From Coptis chinensis (taxonomy: Eukaryota > Streptophyta > Magnoliopsida > Ranunculales > Ranunculaceae), in contig CM027383.1 in NCBI GenBank assembly GCA_015680905.1, positions 82,989,001 through 83,053,000 on the forward strand: 64,000 nt of DNA, given 5' to 3'. A program made the translations under genes and the position numbers. A model generated the notes under the pieces. It worked only from the letters and a program-made list of their open reading frames with translations. It ran no database searches and had not been told where the DNA came from. Shown here one piece after another: positions 1-11,599 of this stretch (position 1 is its first letter; every line of letters starts with the position of its first letter).

Positions 1-544
1 GATTAATCGTTAGGATTTATATTTATAGTTCTTGTTTTTCTAATAATACCTTTGTTAATTTGAGGAGAGAAGCTTTGTAGATTAGTGGAGTATGGTTTTG
101 GTTGTGATTTATAGTTGTTTTTGGATAAACATCCGTAGGTAGTAATAGAGTTCTAATACTTCTAAGACTGTGAAGTGTTGTGTTAGTTTTAGAGTTTTAA
201 TTGTTTAAGACTTCTAATTGTCTAAGAACCGGCGATAGATATCCTGAAAACTCAATGATAGATATCTGGAAAAACTCACGATTCAATTGTAATTTAGGAC
301 TGACTTACAATTGTAATACCTAAAGAAATCATTCCAAGGCATAGTAAAAGACTTAGAACCGATTATAAAAACATTATGTCCAAAATAAAAGGGCCAACAC
401 CGAACCGAACAATTAGTATAAATTATGCTTAATTAATCGGTTATCGCGATTTCAAACATAATGTGAACATGAGAGTAAATTGTATTACAACCAACCGGAC
501 CGGATACCTGAATTGATGCCTAAGCCCTATGTAACAAATAAGTG
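1..544. other. AT-rich sequence without a recognisable gene
   Basis: No long reading frame, repeat or RNA gene was recognised here. The base composition resembles the intergenic parts further right. Confidence 0.5.
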
Positions 545-552
545 CCTAACAA

Positions 553-850
553 TTATGATTTGAGGAAAGCTCGATTAATCTTTTCTTCGGGAATCATAAC
601 AGGCCAAGTCTCATTATTATCACGATACATTTGCTCGGTCTCTCTAAATCGCCCTTCTCCAAAATCATCTATCTAATGCTCTGTGTAGATGTGTTGGCAA
701 AGATCAAAAACTTGCTCAACTCCGTTAACAAATGTGACTTTGATTTACGGTGGATGGTCATCGGTTCATCTTTGCACTTGAAGTTGACAGGTGGGTTGGA
801 TTCCTTGGCTTTTCTAGCATTGCATTGGGCTAAAAATTCCAAATACCGAT
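553..850 (-). pseudogene. Unidentified degenerate coding remnant
   Basis: On the minus strand two adjacent stretches look protein-like in different frames. The first (about 850 down to 665) begins RYLEFLAQCNARKAKE and continues with a basic helical stretch. The second (about 640 down to 553) contains WPVMIPEEKINRAFLKS and a stop. A frameshift and a stop separate them. I do not recognise the family. The absence of a clean start and the frame change suggest a decayed exon or transposon gene; chance cannot be excluded. Confidence 0.25.
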
Positions 851-964
851 AAGAAATTTAAATAAAAACTCACTTACGGGAGTGATGTGCATTGTTGACT
901 AACTTGTTTAAGATGAACAAATTTATTACGATTAGAGAGCTAGGTTATTGGTTAGAGTAACTCG

Positions 965-3900
965 ATAAAATAAACAAACATTAAAAAAATCAAGTGAGCG
1001 AGATAAAGAAGCCGCAAAAAAAACAAGAAAGTACCGATTTCGCAAACTCAACATTATGTCACATTAAATACAATATCGATGCATCATATATATACAAGTA
1101 TATATATGATGTTCATCGAAGTCCCTTTATATACAGTATATCTTTGTATTGAGTGTAATGTTTCTTGCCTTAGACCCGCTACTTGGTACATTCGACAAAT
1201 AAGAGTAGTTCTTCTGCTGGGTTACAAACAGAGGATAGATCATTTCTTCGTCGCCAGAGCTATGAATTAAGGAAAAATATGGTAACCTTGTATAAGATGG
1301 TAAACTTGGACTATCGCTGTAAATGTAACTAAAATTGAGCAATTGTGCTAACCCATCATTTTGACCACACGTGAAAACTTCGAATTTTGTCACCGGTCGG
1401 TTTTCACGCCCTCAGATATCTGCCTCATGTACTTGTCGGTTGCTACTCTAATAAGAGTGTGTCACTACATGGCACACTAATATTTTGCTCATAGTGTGTG
1501 AAAAGACTCTACTTAGTAATTACTTAAGGTTTACCATTAATCTATTATACTTGAGAAATCATTGAACCCGTGGATTGGACAAAGATAGGAGGTTGTGTCC
1601 TGTGATTCTAAATTTTTTGAGCCATTGCCCGTGGTTTGAGGAGTGCATTAGTCCTTACCGGTGCGAATGTAAGTGGTCAGCTAGTGTATGCATCCGATAT
1701 TTCGTAAACCTTTGGGAGCACTGTGCATGTGTGTATGATGGTGGTTTGCTACCTTTGGGACGTCTTGGACCAACTCTTGTGGTCCTGTCGGTGCCGTGGA
1801 AATTCAAGATTCTCGAGACACGGAAGGTAAAACCAAGTAGATTAGTTTAGAAATTTGTCTCATTACCCAGTTAAATTTAAGTTTCTTTATTTGGATATGC
1901 ATAGCACCTTGAAAACACACGTTCTTGATGTCTAAATTGGATTGGGCAAGGCTCGGTTGAGTACCGGGTCAAGTTATTGAAGTACTCTTTTGAGTTCTTT
2001 GATTATCTAGAAACCATAATAACCTGGCCTGTCCTTAACTATCTTCGGAGCTATAAAATAAACAAACATTAAAAATCAAGTGAGCGAGATAAAGAAGCGG
2101 CAAAAAAACATAAGGTACCGATTTCGCAAACTCAACATTATGTCACATTAAATACAATATCGATGCATCATATATATATACAAGTATATATATGATGTTC
2201 ATCGAGTCCCTTTATATACAGTATATATCTGTATTGAGTGTAATGTTTCTTGCCTTAGACCCGCTACTTGGCTGCGTTCGACAAATGAAAGAGTAGTTCT
2301 TGCTTGGGTTACAATCGAAGATAGATCATTTGTTTGTCGCCAGAGCTATGAATTAAGGAAAAATATGGTAACCTTGTATAAGATGGTAAACTTGGACTAT
2401 CGCTGTAAATGTAACTAAAATTGAGCAATTGTGCTTAACCTATCATTTTGACCACACGTGAAAACTCGGTAATTTGTCACTCCGGTTGGTTTTCACGCCT
2501 CAGATATATCTGGCGTCATGTACTTGTCGGGTTGCTACTCTAATAAGAGTGTGTCACTACATGGCACACTAATATTTTGCTCATAGTGTGTGAAAAGACT
2601 CTACTTAGTAATTACTTAAGGTTTACCATTAATCTATTATACTTGAGAAATCATTGAACCGAGGATTGGACAAAGATAGGAGGTTGTGTCCCGTGATTCT
2701 AAATTTTTTGAGCCATTGCTCGTGGTTTGAGGAGTGCATTAGTCCTTACCGGTGCGAATGTAAGTGGTCAGCTAGTGTATGCATCCGATATTTTCAGTAA
2801 ACCTTTGGGAGCAATTGTGCATGTGTGTATGATGGTGGTTTGCTACCTTTGGGACGTCTTGGACCAACTCTTGTGGTCCTGTCGGTGCCGTGGAAATTCA
2901 AGATTCGAGACACGGAAGGTAAAACCAAGTAGATTAGTTTAGAAATTTGTCTCATTACCTAGTTAAATTTAAGTTTCTTTATTTGGATATGCATAGCACC
3001 TTGAAAACACAGTTCTTGATGTCTAAATTGGATTGGGCAAGGCTCGGTTAGTTACCGGTCAAGTTATTGAAGTACTCTTTTTGAGTTCTTTGATTATCTA
3101 GAAACCATAATAACTGGCCCCGTCCTTAACTATCTTCGGAGCTATAAAATAAACAAACATTAAAAAATCAAGTGAGTGAGATAAAGAAGGCCAAAAAAAC
3201 GGTAAGTACCGATTTTCGCAAACTCAACATTATGTCACATTAAATACAATATCGATGCATCATATATATACAAGATATATATATGATGTTCACTGAAGTC
3301 CCTTTATATACGAGATATATCTTGTATTGAGTGTAATGTTTTTTTGCGTTAGACCCGCTATTTTGGTCGTTCGACAAATAAGAGTAGTTCTTCTTGCCGG
3401 GTTACAATCGGAGGATAGATCATTTTTTGTCGCCAGAGCTATGAATTAAGGAAAAATATGGTAACCTTGTATAAGATGGTAAACTTGGACTATCATTTGT
3501 AAATGTAACTAAAATTGAGCAATTGTGCGAACCCATCATTTTGACCACACGTGAAAACTTCGGTAATTTGTCACTCGGGTCGGTTTTCACGCCTCAGATA
3601 TCTGCCTCATGTACTTGTCGGGTTGCTACTCTAATAAGAGTGTGTCAATACATGGCACACTAATATTTTGCTCATAGTGTGTGAAAAGACTCTACTTAGT
3701 AATTACTTAAGGTTTACCATTAATCTAGTATAGTTGAGAAATCATTGAACCCGTGGATTGGACAAACATAGGAGTTTGTGTCCCGTGATTCTAAATTTTT
3801 GAGCCATTGCCTGTGGTTCGAGGAGTGCATTAGTCCTTACCGGTGCGAATGTAAGTGGTCAGCTAGTGTATGCATCCGAGATTTCGTAAACATTTGGGAG

Positions 3901-4232
3901 CACTGTGCATGTGTGTATGATGGTGGTTTGCTACCTTTGGGACGTACTGGACCAACTCTTGTGGTCCTGTCTGGTGCGAGGAAATTCAAGATTCGAGACA
4001 CGGAAGGTAAAACCAAGTAGATTAGTTTAGAAATTTGTCTCATTACCTAGTTAAATTTAAGTTTCTTTATTTGGATATGCATAGCACCTTGAAAACACAG
4101 TTCTTGATGTCTAAATTGGATTGGGCAAGGCTCCGTTGAGTACCTGGTCATGTTATTGAAATACTCTTTTGAGTTCTTTGATTATCTAGAAACCATAATA
4201 ACCTGGCCCTGTCCTTAACTATCTTTCGAGCT
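965..4232. repeat. Three tandem copies of a 1.09-kb unit
   Basis: Unit starts, marked by ATAAAATAAACAAACATTA, fall at 965, 2053 and 3144, and the third unit ends at 4232 at ATAAAA. The periods are therefore 1088, 1091 and 1089 bases. Copies differ by scattered substitutions and one- or two-base indels. Each carries the same AT-rich palindrome near its start and a block around TGGTCAGCTAGTGTATGCATCCGA near its end. Short ORFs of 70-90 codons in each copy are out of register between copies, so the unit is probably non-coding. A 95-base piece of the unit recurs at 25223-25318, which suggests a dispersed, transposon-derived origin. Confidence 0.92.
1082..1111. repeat. Perfect 13-bp palindrome in each tandem unit
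   Basis: Two 13-base arms (CATCATATATATA and its reverse complement) are separated by CAAG. Equivalent hairpins lie near 2165 and 3257 in units two and three. The dispersed fragment at 25.2 kb stops within this palindrome, so it may be a breakpoint. Confidence 0.8.
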
Positions 4233-5055
4233 ATAAAAAGTAAGTTGATTAGAATGTTTTCTTGCTCTTTGCTTTAGAACTGTGCTTTTATCCTTTGCAA
4301 CATGAAAAGGGAGAAAATAATAAAACAAAAGGTAGTGGAACCATTTTGGTTTCTTGCCGATTGAATAAGAATTTGGAGGTTGTTGAGTTCGACCTTATGT
4401 AATCATCGCTTGTTATTAATTCAATTAGAGCAGAATTCAATCATTACGTTCAAGAAAAGAAGTGTAAAAGTTCCACTAATCTTGCCTGCGCGGCATATGC
4501 ACTTTGTAGAAGTTAAATTAGTGGTGGTACATCTTTGTAGGTCAATGATGAGGAAGTTGAAGCCATCCCGCTGGCTGCTGCGTCATATGCACTTGCAAAA
4601 ATTCATATGCATCTTGTATCGGTTAAGACCACCATGAGTTAGGGTTTTCAGTTCCTTGCGGTAGGGCAACACTTTTCTCGGAAGGTCTGTTTTCATTGTA
4701 GATAGTGACATGACCTTATCGGGAGAGAGCATGATACATTGTCAGCGATTTTGGTTTCTTGATTTCATTTACATTCCATCTTCTTTTTTTTTTCCGGTAC
4801 CTATTAGATTACATTTACCACGGCAAAGGGAGGGTTCTACTATTGAGGAAGAGAATGTTTTCGAATTTAGCGCAAGGTAACATCCATTTTCCATCTTTAC
4901 TTATATCTTCTATGTGGTCCCATGTATCTTAGAAATTAGTTTTACCATTTCCTTAAATTGTTAAGCAAGGGCATTGGCTTCCAACTTGAAATAACAAATC
5001 GTTATAATAATACAAATGCTACAATAAGGGTTTACAATATAATTGATTGGAAAAA
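4233..5055. other. Intergenic stretch with two exon-like scraps
   Basis: No intact gene. On the plus strand, 4539-4635 reads VNDEEVEAIPLAAASYALAK and on to a stop. A second short open stretch at 4795-4876 reads LPRQREGSTIEEENVFEFSA and ends close to a GT. They may be decayed exons of one gene, but I do not recognise it. Confidence 0.3.
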
Positions 5056-5268
5056 TTAACTATTCAAACTACGATATTCTCTGAACAAATAGTTAGAACT
5101 AACTTCAACTCTCCAAAAGCCATGTAGTTGACATCCTTGCAACCCTTTCTCTATAGCTTCTAGCTCCGAAAAGAACATAATTCCTTCCGGAACCACCACA
5201 AAAAGCCAAGACAACTTCACCTAGATGATCGCTGCTTGCAGCACCACCATATCCAACGCCAAGACCTG
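5056..5268 (-). pseudogene. RNase H-like domain fragment (RVT_3 type)
   Basis: Read on the minus strand, the piece begins GVGYGGAASSDHLGEVVLAF, matching the GG-x-x-x-D-x-x-G start of plant RNase H-like domains. It then shifts by one frame into SELEAIEKGLQGCQLHGFW, which carries the E-x-x-A-x-x-x-G-L helix of the fold, and stops at 5056-5058. Such domains occur at the C-terminus of plant LINE polyproteins and as stand-alone 'putative ribonuclease H' genes. The frameshift and lack of a start make it a relic. Confidence 0.6.
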
Positions 5269-5477
5269 TTTAGATTAAAGTAAACACTTTTTACAAATTG
5301 TATCCTAAACCTACGTAAGAGACAATCAATCTAATTCCCTGTGAGATCTTTTGCCATGCCATTGTATTATGCAAGAAATTAATATATATTTATTTAACTT
5401 GTTTTTATTTTAATCTTGTATGTGATTCATCTTGAATGTAAAATAGCTATATTAGGACATACCTTGAGTTGATATGT

Positions 5478-6978
5478 TCATATTGAATTGAAAACTTCTT
5501 TATACACGATGTTCTTTTTGTGCCCCCGGGTTCATTTCCGTCCTTTTTATTAGAATTTCAATCCCTTTCTTGAGGTGGTTCATGACAAAGAACATATAAT
5601 CGGGCCATGTGTGAAGATTGGTCTTGGTAAATAAACACCAACCTTATCAAAAGTCCGACCTTGACTTTTGTTTATAGTCATAGCGAAACAAACTTTGACA
5701 GAAACTGTTTCCTCCCCCAAGACGAAAGGCCATTTTGTGTCACTTGGAGACATAATCATTCGGGAATAAAACCGGTTCTCCTATCTTTGTTCCGGTAATA
5801 ATTGTTGCTTCTATGACTTTTGGAGCAATATTTGTCACCGTGGAGTCTAGTACCATTACACAGTCCTTCACTTTGATTCATGTTTTCGTGATCAAAGATA
5901 ATAGGGACTCCACGCTTAAGCTTCGATTGTGGTTTGGTAATTCGAAAATTCCAAGTCGTTTAAAAATTCTGTTGGATACGTAACATCTTGTTCTCATGCG
6001 ACTTTCTGGGATTGGACATAGAGAGTCCCAGACTTAAGTAGCTTTTTAAATCTCCAGGAATTTTTGAAACAACCGCAGAATTTATTTCGCTTCACCGTGT
6101 CATTCTTCGGGTGCTAGAATACTCCTCTCTTTCAAGTACTTAACTTCTGTATACTTATTCACCAACACGGATAAATGGTGTCGATGATATCTTCAACCGA
6201 GTTGTCACTTTCTGAAATGAGTAAGTCATCGTATTTTGATCCAAGTCGGCTCTATTTCTTCGTTCATCGCCTTTGCGGTAGGTTCCCATCTCCTAAATCT
6301 AGAACCCATTTGCTAAACTCATCTACGAGAACTAATAGTGTCATAGTCCATCACGCCACTCTTGAGTCTCATGTTTTCACTCAAGTGAAAAACTTGGCGC
6401 TTTTTCCAAAGTTTTGATTTGTTAATCGAAGCTTTAACAACATCAATTCTTTTACCTCTTGGTATGACTGGCAAAATTTGTCTGAAATCTCCACCCATGA
6501 GAAATGTCTTTCCACCAAAATCTCTAGTATCTGGTTTCAATAAGTCTTTCAGAGTACGGTCAACGGCCTCAAAGCCGTGCCTATGAGTCATTGGAGCTTC
6601 GTCCCACACAATAAGGTCAGCTTTTGAAATAAGCTTGTGTAGTTTTGAACCATGAGAAATATCACAACTTGTGGTCTCATCTGTAGGTATCATAATTTTA
6701 AACCTTGAATGTGCTGTTCGTCCACCTGGTAAAAGAAGTGATGCTATTCCCGAAGAAGCAACTGCAAGAACAATTTTACTTTCAGAACGGAGTTTTGAAA
6801 TGATAGTCTTGTAGAGATATGTTTTCCCAGTTCCCCCACTTCCGTAGACAAAAAAAACACCTCCAGATTGCGTCTCAACTGCATTAGTTACACAGTTGTA
6901 AACATTTTTCTGTTCATTGTTGAGACCGTTATAGAGTTTGATATGTTCGTTGTGCAACTCTAAGCAGTTGTAATCCAA
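5478..6978 (-). pseudogene. Helitron PIF1-like helicase domain
   Basis: This SF1B DNA helicase would unwind DNA during rolling-circle transposition. The open part (6978-6319, 219 residues) has Walker A GSGGTGKT (about residue 46), Walker B VWDEAPM (about 123) and the motif GGDFRQILPVIPRG typical of PIF1. After MDYDTISSRR the frame breaks. The remaining C-terminus can still be followed in shifted frames through a CNGTRL motif and an INKSQGRTFDKVGVYLP-like helicase motif VI region, down to NIVYKEVFNSI and a TGA at 5478. It lies downstream of the Rep parts on the same strand, the usual RepHel order. The frame breaks make it non-functional. Confidence 0.92.
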
Positions 6979-6982
6979 TTCT

Positions 6983-7347
6983 TCAAAGAATCAATTTGTT
7001 ACCATAGGATGCTTGTGAAGAAATATTGAATTTAGGAAAACCTTCAATATCTGTAAGTGTTTTCCCCCTACGAACCATGATATTCTCAATCTCGCAAAGA
7101 GTATCATTCTTTATCTGGTCATCACTTAGCTGGAGACTTTGGTTGTGGTTGGTTTTTTCAGAAGCTAAACAAAATATCTTCACCAAGGCTTTTTCTCGAT
7201 GATTTTCAAAAAGTATTTCTGGAGATGTAACCCACACAGCAAGATTAAAGTGACAAAAAGTTCTCTTAAAGAAGCTGGATTTGCCCACTCGCTTGCTTGC
7301 TTCATAGCATCATTCCATTCACTGTCGTCCTCTAGCAAACCGTATGC
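6983..7347 (-). pseudogene. Helitron RepHel linker exon
   Basis: The exon opens after a TTACAG acceptor at 7348 with AYGLLEDDSEWNDAMKQASE, a stretch conserved between the Rep and helicase domains of plant Helitrons (the 'LGLLDDD-x-EW' region). It stays open through ASLRELFVTLILLCG, then shifts frame into an ORF at 7288-6983 that leads towards the helicase. The intron in front (7772-7348) has GT and AG ends. The frameshift disables the protein. Confidence 0.82.
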
Positions 7348-7772
7348 CTGTAATCCAAAAATGATATAATATAAAATGAAAAACTTGATATTAAGAAATA
7401 AATTAACAGGACTTAAAGTAGACTCTTCAGGAATGCCACATCTCAGGCAATGAAAGATTATGGACTAATGTCCTCTCTTGTGAGTATAAAATATTTTGAA
7501 ATTGTATTGTTGTATTTCTGCTATGATAAAAGTTGAAGTGCACTTGATTGAGTTAGTGCTATGAGAATAGGAGATATCATTAAGTACCTATTGTAATATA
7601 TATTTTGTTGTCAAATGACATATAACTTTAATAATAATGTTAGACTTTTATTGGAATATAATAATGGTCGAGAGGGATACTGCTTAATATGTTACTTATT
7701 ATATATGTTACTTACTATATCACAAAAAAGCTGTTAGTAGTAGATGGACAATTGAAATAGTTGAAAGATTAC

Positions 7773-8809
7773 CTGACACGCTGCTTTAAAAGTTGGATGT
7801 GGGGTTCCATTAACTGTACGAATATCTTCATAACTCATAGGTCCTTTAACAATATTAAGCAACATTCTTAAGTAGAACCTTTCACCTGATGTAGGATGTG
7901 CGTAGTAAACTCGTCCAACTGATATTCCTCGTTTTCGTAGAGTCCACTTATTATACTTTTTTTTCCAAACAAATTTAGTTGGGAAATCAACATATGTAAG
8001 TGTCCTGGCTAATTCATACTCTTCATTTGCCTTGAACCATTCTGTAAACTTTGTTTTGGACGCTTTTTCTCGACGCACTACTACTTTTGGATCATCTTTC
8101 TCGCTGTAGTATACAATATTCTGACCTTCAAGATGGAATGGCAGCCGCTCGACACTCGGATTTCTGTACTGTATATCAAAATTTAAAAGCCTCCAAACTC
8201 CTTCAGAAGAAGAAAGAAATCGACAGTCTAAGAAGTTTGATATTTCATCAACATCCCTGACAATTTGTTCCCATCTTGTTATTGTCAGTCACTACATTCT
8301 CAACAATCATTGCAGATGCTCTATCCTTTCCCTTGTTAATATACTTGAATAGGTACTTGATTGACCTTGCTTTGTTGCAGTGTTCAACATTTATGTGGGC
8401 TTGGAACTTCACAATCAAGTCCACATTGTGTGGAATGACCCATTTGTTATCAAGAGTTATTCCGTCTTTTTTTGCAGTTCGACCATTGTCTCTCCTCATA
8501 TAGACTGTGAAGTCATTTTCATCAATCGTTGTCTCGCTACAGAATGGTTTCGGATAGTGCCTAGAACATTTTTGATTCCCATCATCAGTTTTTACCATGC
8601 AAGGAGAATCTGGTTTAGACTGGCCACATGGACCGTGAATCATGAATTCCACAACTGCATTATATGCAACTTTGTCGCCAGTGGTCGAGGCAATTCGGCA
8701 GATATAACTCGTTGACTTGTGAAGGGGTGGAAGGCTTTGCTGAATTTTCCAAAACAGCAAAATATGAGCATGGGGCAATCCTCTCTTTGGAACTCTATTG
8801 TGTAGAGAG
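7773..8809 (-). pseudogene. Helitron Rep: HUH motif and C-terminal half
   Basis: The exon begins at an AG acceptor (8810-8811) and reads LYTIEFQRRGLPHAHILLFW; HAH is the metal-binding HUH motif of the rolling-circle nuclease. It continues through GPCGQSKPDSPCM, a Cys-His region around CSRHYPKPF, and KYINKGKDRASAM. A frame break near 8250 follows, after which it is again open through DEISNFLDCRFLSSSEGVWR, FYLRMLLNIVKGPMSYEDIR and HPTFKAACQ, ending at a GT donor (7772). Those blocks are standard for plant Helitron Rep proteins. The role would be nicking and joining DNA at transposon ends. Confidence 0.9.
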
Positions 8810-10254
8810 CTGCAATTAATTGGAAGTTAGTATCAGATTTTCATACTTTAATAATATAATATTTACTAAAAGTTAATAGTAAATATAAAGACTTTGCAAC
8901 AAATTGTTTTACGATGTTATGTAAAAAGTTGCAAACCAATGTAGCAATGGAAATAAACTAAGAAGTAGACCACTTCACCACTCTTTGATCGGGATTTGTT
9001 CCTTTTGGTATATTAGTTTCAAAATGATTAATTATTCATTTTAATTTCTTATGTTTTCGATTGATTCTCAGCATTTTAGAATTTTCTATTCATTCCCTAT
9101 TGAAGGGGTAGCTTTTCTGTTGCACTTATGAGTTTTGACAATTATTTGAAGTATGTCGAAAGGAATCTAAGAAATAACAGGGGTACATGGCTGGTGTTAC
9201 GCAACTTCAGTACAGTGCTGGGGCTGTAAGACAAAAAAGGTGGACTCGTCCTATTCCTTTAGAGATTGCATCGGCACTTGTTTCCTAATCGACCTCTATT
9301 CTTAGGTACCCCATGCACGTGGATTAAGAATATAACTCTTGTTGGTTCTATGTATGAGAGGTCAGAGTGAGGTAAAGCTCTGGTTAGTGCAGAATGGTGG
9401 TGTAGTCTAAACCCTAAAACATTTGTGTCGGAAGTCATGTTGGATTTCAGCTGGATGCTGGTAGTAGTGTGCTAACCCTCCTACTCTTTATTTGCTATAT
9501 AAACAAAAGCCAGCATCAATCTGAACAGAATGGATCATGGTCACTCGCTGTCTCTGTATATTCTTTTGTGCTCTGTAAATCAGAGAATATTCAACCTTGA
9601 CGAAAGAAGCAGCTCAGTTTTTTTATTCTGAAGATTGATTTTGTATCCAAGAGTTGTTTTTTTGTTATTCTAGTGTTCAATCTATTGACTATTTTATTTG
9701 ATTTTTATATAGGTACGGTTCCTTGGCTGGGAGTGTGGACTTTGTAAAGATGGTGGTGTCCTTGTGTACTTCATTGTTAATAAACTTTATAGTTATTACA
9801 CTAAGGCAATGATAGAGCTAAGTTATTATCAGTTAAGGTGTATTAAAAAATTTCAAGTGCTTTGACTGCGGTATTTGTACGTCAAATTTGATAAACTATT
9901 AATCTTTTCCAGGGAGTGAAGGGAGCAAGGTACAACATGAAGATAGAGCTAGAAGACATGTAAATTGGCATTTGTTAAGTTTGTACACTACTTTTGGTAT
10001 GTCATAATCTATGAAGGCTAGTATGTCGTGGTCAAATCATGATCCTTTTATCGAGTATATTGGATATATACTTTTGATAGAAAACTGTTTAAAATGTTTT
10101 TCTAACTGTACTGTTATCTGGACAGTTTACCAACAGTTCAATTACTTATGTTATTAAAACTATAGTGAAAAAGGATGTTTATTTTCTTTATATGGAAACT
10201 AAAAAATTTGTCTTTGTATGCCGTCAGATCTTGATCATTGCTATAATATATTTA

Positions 10255-10842
10255 GGTGTCTCTACTCTCAAGAATACATCATAGAAATCTGGTCTAATTC
10301 CTTGGCTACTGCCAAGAAGAAGGAAAAAGTATCCTTGTTTATGACTATATGCACAATGGAACTCTCAAGGAGCATCTATATAGTGAGTGTGTCCTATCTC
10401 TGAAAACTGTCATCTTATTTCTATGGTCTAATGATTATTTGTATTCAGAGGACCCTTGGCACGGGAGAGAAGTATCAGTTGGATCAAGCGTCTTCAGATT
10501 GCTGAAGATGCAGCAAAAGGTTCGTATCATAATAATACTTTACTATACCATTTTTCTTTTTCCGGTCAAAGGAGCAAGTAAAAGTCTAATTGGTTTGCAT
10601 CAACTCTGCAGTATAACCATATAGAGAGGTCTATGTAACTCTTGCAACCCTCAAAATTGTTTGTGGATTGAGTACTTGCATACGAGGTGGTGTGTTCCAA
10701 CCATTATCCATAGGGATCTGAAAAGCAGCAACATCCTTCTTGACAATCACATGAGAGCAAAGGTGTCTGATTTTTGGTCATCCAAAGCTTCAGTAGATGG
10801 AGCTACACATGTGTCAAGCATAGTTCGATTTGTTGGAGTAAT
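10255..10842 (+). pseudogene. Captured LRR receptor-like kinase exons (At1g67720-like)
   Basis: Three exon pieces with introns between them match the kinase domain of a plant LRR receptor-like kinase. Piece 1 (10255-10385) reads LLSRIHHRNLV, an in-frame stop, FLGYCQEEGK and ILVYDYMHNGTLKEHLY. Piece 2 (10449-10519) reads SWIKRLQIAEDAAKG and ends at a GT. Piece 3 (10664-10842) has [20 protein letters not shown], with the catalytic HRD loop, then KVSDFWSSK where the DFG motif has become DFW. These are subdomains IV to VII only. The stop, the damaged DFG and the absence of N- and C-terminal parts show a fragment captured by the Helitron, transcribed opposite to it. From memory the closest match is the At1g67720 type; this needs a search. 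Confidence 0.85.
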
Positions 10843-10905
10843 TTTGACATGGCGCATCCTAATGCATGTTATTACACTTGCAATTTTGAGATTTTAGTCA
10901 CACTA

Positions 10906-11057
10906 ATTAGCTAAGTAACATGGACACACCATATTTTGAAAATAAAATTGCGTCGGACATGACACACGGATATATTGTATGTGATATACCTCAATTTTTA
11001 GTATTTCGCTGTGTTGGATACTGATACGCATACACATGTCAATGTACCTCAGCTAAT
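10906..11057. repeat. Dispersed repeat, copy 1 (partner at 55.7 kb)
   Basis: Read on the minus strand, this shares ACATTGACA, AAAATTGAGGTATATCACATA and GTGTCCATG, in the same order, with 55671-55862 on the plus strand. The two are therefore inverted copies of a short non-coding element. No target duplication was resolved. Confidence 0.65.
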
Positions 11058-11166
11058 AAGTGTATAGTAGGGAATGGAGATAAATTGATTAAATTTTGGG
11101 TTTGGTCCCAACTTTTACATTTGAAGCACACATCGAGGTAACTTATGTTTCTTATTGTTTGTAGGT

Positions 11167-11307
11167 TTCCCCCTAAATCCAACAACTAACCCAGATGCTG
11201 AATTGGGTTATGGTGGTGGAAATATTGATCCTGTAAAGGTTGTAGGTCCTGGCTTAGTCTATGATGCTATTGAAGGCGACTACCTAAAATTTCTATGCAG
11301 CATATAG
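11167..11307 (+). pseudogene. Captured subtilase C-terminal fragment
   Basis: After a TAG-ended intron-like stretch, 47 codons read FPLNPTTNPDAELGYGGGNI, then DPVKVVGPGLVYDA and DYLKFLCSI before a stop. This matches the end of the peptidase S8 domain in plant cucumisin-like subtilases (usual pattern 'A-x-G-x-G-x-x-[DN]-P-x-x-A-x-x-PGLVYD'). Those enzymes are secreted serine proteases. The catalytic Ser region, the Asp and His regions and the fibronectin-like tail are all missing, so this is a captured scrap inside the Helitron intron. Confidence 0.82.
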
Positions 11308-11599
11308 TATACTACGGAGCCGACAAAACTCGTATCATTCATGTATATTTCAAGATCTCAAAGATAGGTATGTGCCTGTCTATATTACAGCGTGTTATCA
11401 TAGACTGCTTTCTTGTTTGGATCATTTAGGCATTTTTTTTTTCTATATTCAGCATTTATTTATAGATTAATTATATATTTGAAGGGGGAGATATTTTTTT
11501 CTTAGCAATATGATAGTCATAAAGTCTACAAATGAACTAAAAAGTTAAAAATTACGAAAGAATAAGTTATAAAAACAATTGAATTAGTAAATTACTTAC

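Larger units (their letters stand above)
8810..11599. other. Helitron Rep intron carrying captured gene pieces
   Basis: The donor GGGCGG|GGTAAGTAA (minus strand, at 11600/11599) and the acceptor TTGCAG (8811/8810) place this 2.8-kb block as an intron between the two Rep exons, at a point just before the IYTIEF-x-RRGLPHAH block. On the plus strand it contains exons of a receptor kinase (10255-10842) and the end of a subtilase (11167-11307), plus a dispersed repeat (10906-11057). The left part (8.82-9.9 kb) has no recognisable coding sequence, apart from a TATATAAAC box near 9495 that may come from a captured promoter. Confidence 0.75.

Noticed and set aside
1575..4043. ORFs of 70-90 codons in each 1.09-kb repeat (e.g. 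CVYDGGLLPLGRLGPTLVVL)
   Set aside because: Frames are not conserved between the three copies; indels shift them. Treated as chance ORFs in a non-coding repeat.
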